Under the pieces are notes generated by a model, which worked only from the letters and a program-made list of their open reading frames with translations, was not told the DNA's origin and searched no databases. Positions 14,567 through 15,791 of a DNA stretch of 15,791 bases are shown here, piece by piece. Position 1 is the stretch's first letter. Each line of letters opens with the position of its first letter. The stretch lies in the NCBI GenBank assembly GCA_019348475.1, contig JAHWJJ010000039.1, forward strand, positions 1 to 15,791. The letters are read 5' to 3'. A program made the position numbers and the translations under genes. This DNA is from Gemmatimonadota bacterium. Its GTDB lineage: Bacteria; Gemmatimonadota; Gemmatimonadetes; Longimicrobiales; Longimicrobiaceae.

Positions 14567-15067
14567 TCATATCCCCATGTTCGCCATCATCGACCGGTGC
14601 ATCTCCATCAGCCGCTCCAGGCGGGCGCGGTGCGCGGGCATGGCGGCTTCCAACTCGGCGGGGGCCATCTCCGGCATGCGCGTCAGGTCCTGACGCAGCG
14701 AGTCCACCGTCGCGTTCCACGCCGCGTCGCCGGGCATGTTCATCTCGCGCATCTCGCGGTTCATGCGGGCGAGCATGTTGGCGGCCATCTGCCGGTGCAT
14801 CGGGAGCATCGCCGCGATGCTGTCGCCGCCCGCGCCGTGCATGGACTGCATGTGCGCCTGCATCTGCGCCATCATCCCGTCGTCCCCCATCCCCTGCATC
14901 CCTTTCATCCCCTCCATCCCCTGCATCCCTTCCATTCCCTGCATGCCGGCCGTTCCCGCCACGGAATCCGCCGCCGCGGTCCGGCTCTCCGCCGCCTCGT
15001 CGCCGCCGCCGCATCCCGCCAGCGAGAAGGCGAGCAGGGCGCCCGCGGCCTGAAGTCGCATCGTCAT
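14567..15067 (-). CDS. Met-rich lipoprotein, probable periplasmic copper/silver-binding protein
   Basis: The 166-residue protein has a lipoprotein signal (LLAFSLAGC, Cys19). Residues 41-60 are six G-M-x repeats (GMQ, GME, GMQ, GME, GMK, GMQ), followed by MMAQMQAHMQSMHG. The rest keeps many Met and His (MHRQMAANM, MEMHRSMM). Methionine-rich clusters bind Cu(I) or Ag(I), so a metal buffer or chaperone in the periplasm is likely. It lies downstream of a CusA-type RND pump gene on the same strand, which supports a role in copper/silver export. I do not recognise a named family. GGAG lies upstream of ATG 15067 at normal spacing; a second Met at codon 3 is also possible. The DNA behind the G-M-x run is a 9-nt repeat and may vary in copy number. 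Confidence 0.75.
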   Translation of the reverse strand: MTMRLQAAGALLAFSLAGCGGGDEAAESRTAAADSVAGTAGMQGMEGMQGMEGMKGMQGMGDDGMMAQMQAHMQSMHGAGGDSIAAMLPMHRQMAANMLARMNREMREMNMPGDAAWNATVDSLRQDLTRMPEMAPAELEAAMPAHRARLERLMEMHRSMMANMGI

Positions 15068-15393
15068 CTTACACTCCGTTCATAAGGGTCAGAAAAAATC
15101 GCCTGCTCGCACCAGCGGAGCCGGCAGGAGCACGTCGTCGCCGTCTGCGGATGCCGCTGGCTCCGCGACCCCCCAGGCCGCCGCGAACCCGGCCCCACGC
15201 CCAACCTCCCCCAGGGTCTTTTGGGGGAGGTGGGCGAGGTTTACGAGCCCGGAGGGGGCGCGGCGCGACCCCGCCCGCCCGCCGCGAACCCGCCCCGCGC
15301 CCAACCTCCCCCGGCAGTTTCCGGGGAGTTGGGCGAGGTTTACGAGCGCGGAGGGGGCTCGGCGCGGATCTGCCCAGGCCGCGCGGAGCCGCA
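15068..15393. other. Gene-free spacer between the RND pump and the lipoprotein gene
   Basis: No gene is supported in these 326 nt. Most of it is a direct repeat listed separately. Open frames crossing it on the minus strand only reflect the repeat (recurring LVNLA-type peptide) and GC-rich sequence. Confidence 0.5.
15178..15370. repeat. Two tandem copies of a ~100-bp hairpin repeat
   Basis: CCGCGAACCCG begins both copies, at about 15181 and 15281. In each, CCCAACCTCCCCC is followed by its imperfect complement (GGGGGAGGTGGG in copy 1, GGGGAGTTGGG in copy 2), then GCGAGGTTTACGAGC and GGAGGGGGC. The copies are offset by exactly 100 nt at CCCAACC (15200 and 15300). Each hairpin could stop or slow transcription from the pump gene, or protect the mRNA end. 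Confidence 0.75.
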
Positions 15394-15791
15394 TCAGCGC
15401 TCCACCGGCTGCAGCACGCGGCCGGGCGCCACGGCCCGGGGCGCGGACGCCAGCCTCCGCCGCACCTCCGCCTCCTTCCACAGCGAATAGATCGCCGGGA
15501 TCACCACCAGCGTGAGCACCGTGCTGCTCACCATTCCGCCCACCATCGGCGCCGCGATGCGCTTCATCACGTCCGCGCCCGTCCCCGTGCCCCACAGGAT
15601 GGGGAGCAGCCCCGCGATGGTGGCGATGACGGTCATCATCTTGGGACGTACCCGCTCCACCGCGCCGTGCGCCACCGCCGCGTCCACGTCCGCGCGGCTC
15701 CGCATCCCGCCCCCGTGCAGCCGCTCGCGGTACGCCTGGTCCAGGTAGATCAGCATGATCACCCCGGTCTCGGCGGCCACGCCGGCGAGCG
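15394..15791 (-). CDS. CusA/CzcA-type heavy-metal RND efflux pump, C-terminal part
   Basis: The gene runs off the right edge; only the last 132 residues are present. They match the C-terminal membrane part of CusA-like proteins: ETGVIMLIYLDQA, then GAVERVRPKMMTVIATIAGLLPILWGTGTG, DVMKRIAAPMVGGM, and the last helix STVLTLVVIPAIYSLWKEAEVRR. These inner-membrane, proton-driven pumps export Cu(I)/Ag(I) or other metals from the periplasm with CusB- and CusC-like partners. The WGTGTG and RVRPKMMT segments favour the heavy-metal (HME) branch over drug pumps. The ending is normal, with about 20 extra residues after the last helix. Downstream lie the direct repeats and the Met-rich lipoprotein. Confidence 0.92.
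   Translation of the reverse strand, partial: LAGVAAETGVIMLIYLDQAYRERLHGGGMRSRADVDAAVAHGAVERVRPKMMTVIATIAGLLPILWGTGTGADVMKRIAAPMVGGMVSSTVLTLVVIPAIYSLWKEAEVRRRLASAPRAVAPGRVLQPVER

Noticed and set aside
15089..15595. Minus-strand frame of 168 residues with repeated LVNLA peptide
   Set aside because: The repeat peptide simply mirrors the 100-nt direct repeats, and the frame overlaps the real RND pump gene in another frame.
1..15791. CRISPR array, tRNA, rRNA or transposase genes
   Set aside because: No regularly spaced identical repeats with spacers, no cloverleaf or rRNA-like stretch, and no DDE transposase or recombinase motifs were seen on either strand.

Overview
The window is very GC-rich and tightly packed, with several intergenic stretches full of hairpins and short tandem repeats. 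The protein set (a YitJ-type methionine synthase/MTHFR, DinB and SDR enzymes, WG/YCF48-like propeller lipoproteins, an MddA-like methyltransferase, a CusA-type RND pump) suggests a soil- or biofilm-type Gram-negative bacterium. Gemmatimonadota (a Longimicrobium relative) is my best guess. That is inference from gene style and repeat style, not from a marker gene.

Left part (1-5.6 kb). The window opens with the tail of an unidentified gene, then a complete bifunctional homocysteine S-methyltransferase/methylenetetrahydrofolate reductase (144-2048). A repeat-rich gap follows, then a minus-strand pair: an SDR oxidoreductase (3006-4004) with a DinB-family protein (2417-2911) downstream. A divergent 308-nt gap with strong inverted repeats and an attC-like fragment leads to a secreted serine hydrolase of the beta-lactamase/PBP4* type (4313-5512).

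Middle (5.6-10.4 kb). A lipoprotein with a propeller-like repeat (5631-6665) precedes a regulated unit. It has a sigma70-like promoter, a 16-nt palindromic operator at the expected transcription start, a TetR regulator (6785-7384), a fused alpha/beta-hydrolase plus glycosyltransferase that overlaps the regulator by GTGA (7381-9471), an MddA-like thiol methyltransferase (9549-10337), and a strong terminator-like hairpin (10381-10418). The layout suggests one self-repressed operon for chemical modification or detoxification of a small molecule.

Right part (10.5-14.5 kb). This is the most interesting region: an integron gene-cassette array with no integrase in the window. Three well-formed attC sites (10830-10928, 11789-11887, 12578-12706) have GCCTAAC/GTTAGGC-type ends and imperfect inner arms with a single unpaired base. 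The first two are nearly identical over long stretches. One further candidate attC lies upstream, and one candidate plus one truncated site lie downstream. The cassettes carry a possible tiny membrane protein, an Mrr-like PD-(D/E)xK nuclease with two Cys clusters, a VapBC-type toxin-antitoxin pair whose toxin is broken by a frameshift and an Asp-to-His change, a multi-pass membrane protein, and a membrane-anchored protein. Base composition is visibly more AT-rich here than in the flanks, as expected for acquired DNA.

Right edge (14.5-15.8 kb, minus strand). A Met-rich lipoprotein with G-M-x repeats lies downstream of the C-terminus of a CusA/CzcA-type heavy-metal RND pump. About 100-bp direct repeats with hairpins separate them. 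The pair suggests copper or silver handling in the envelope.
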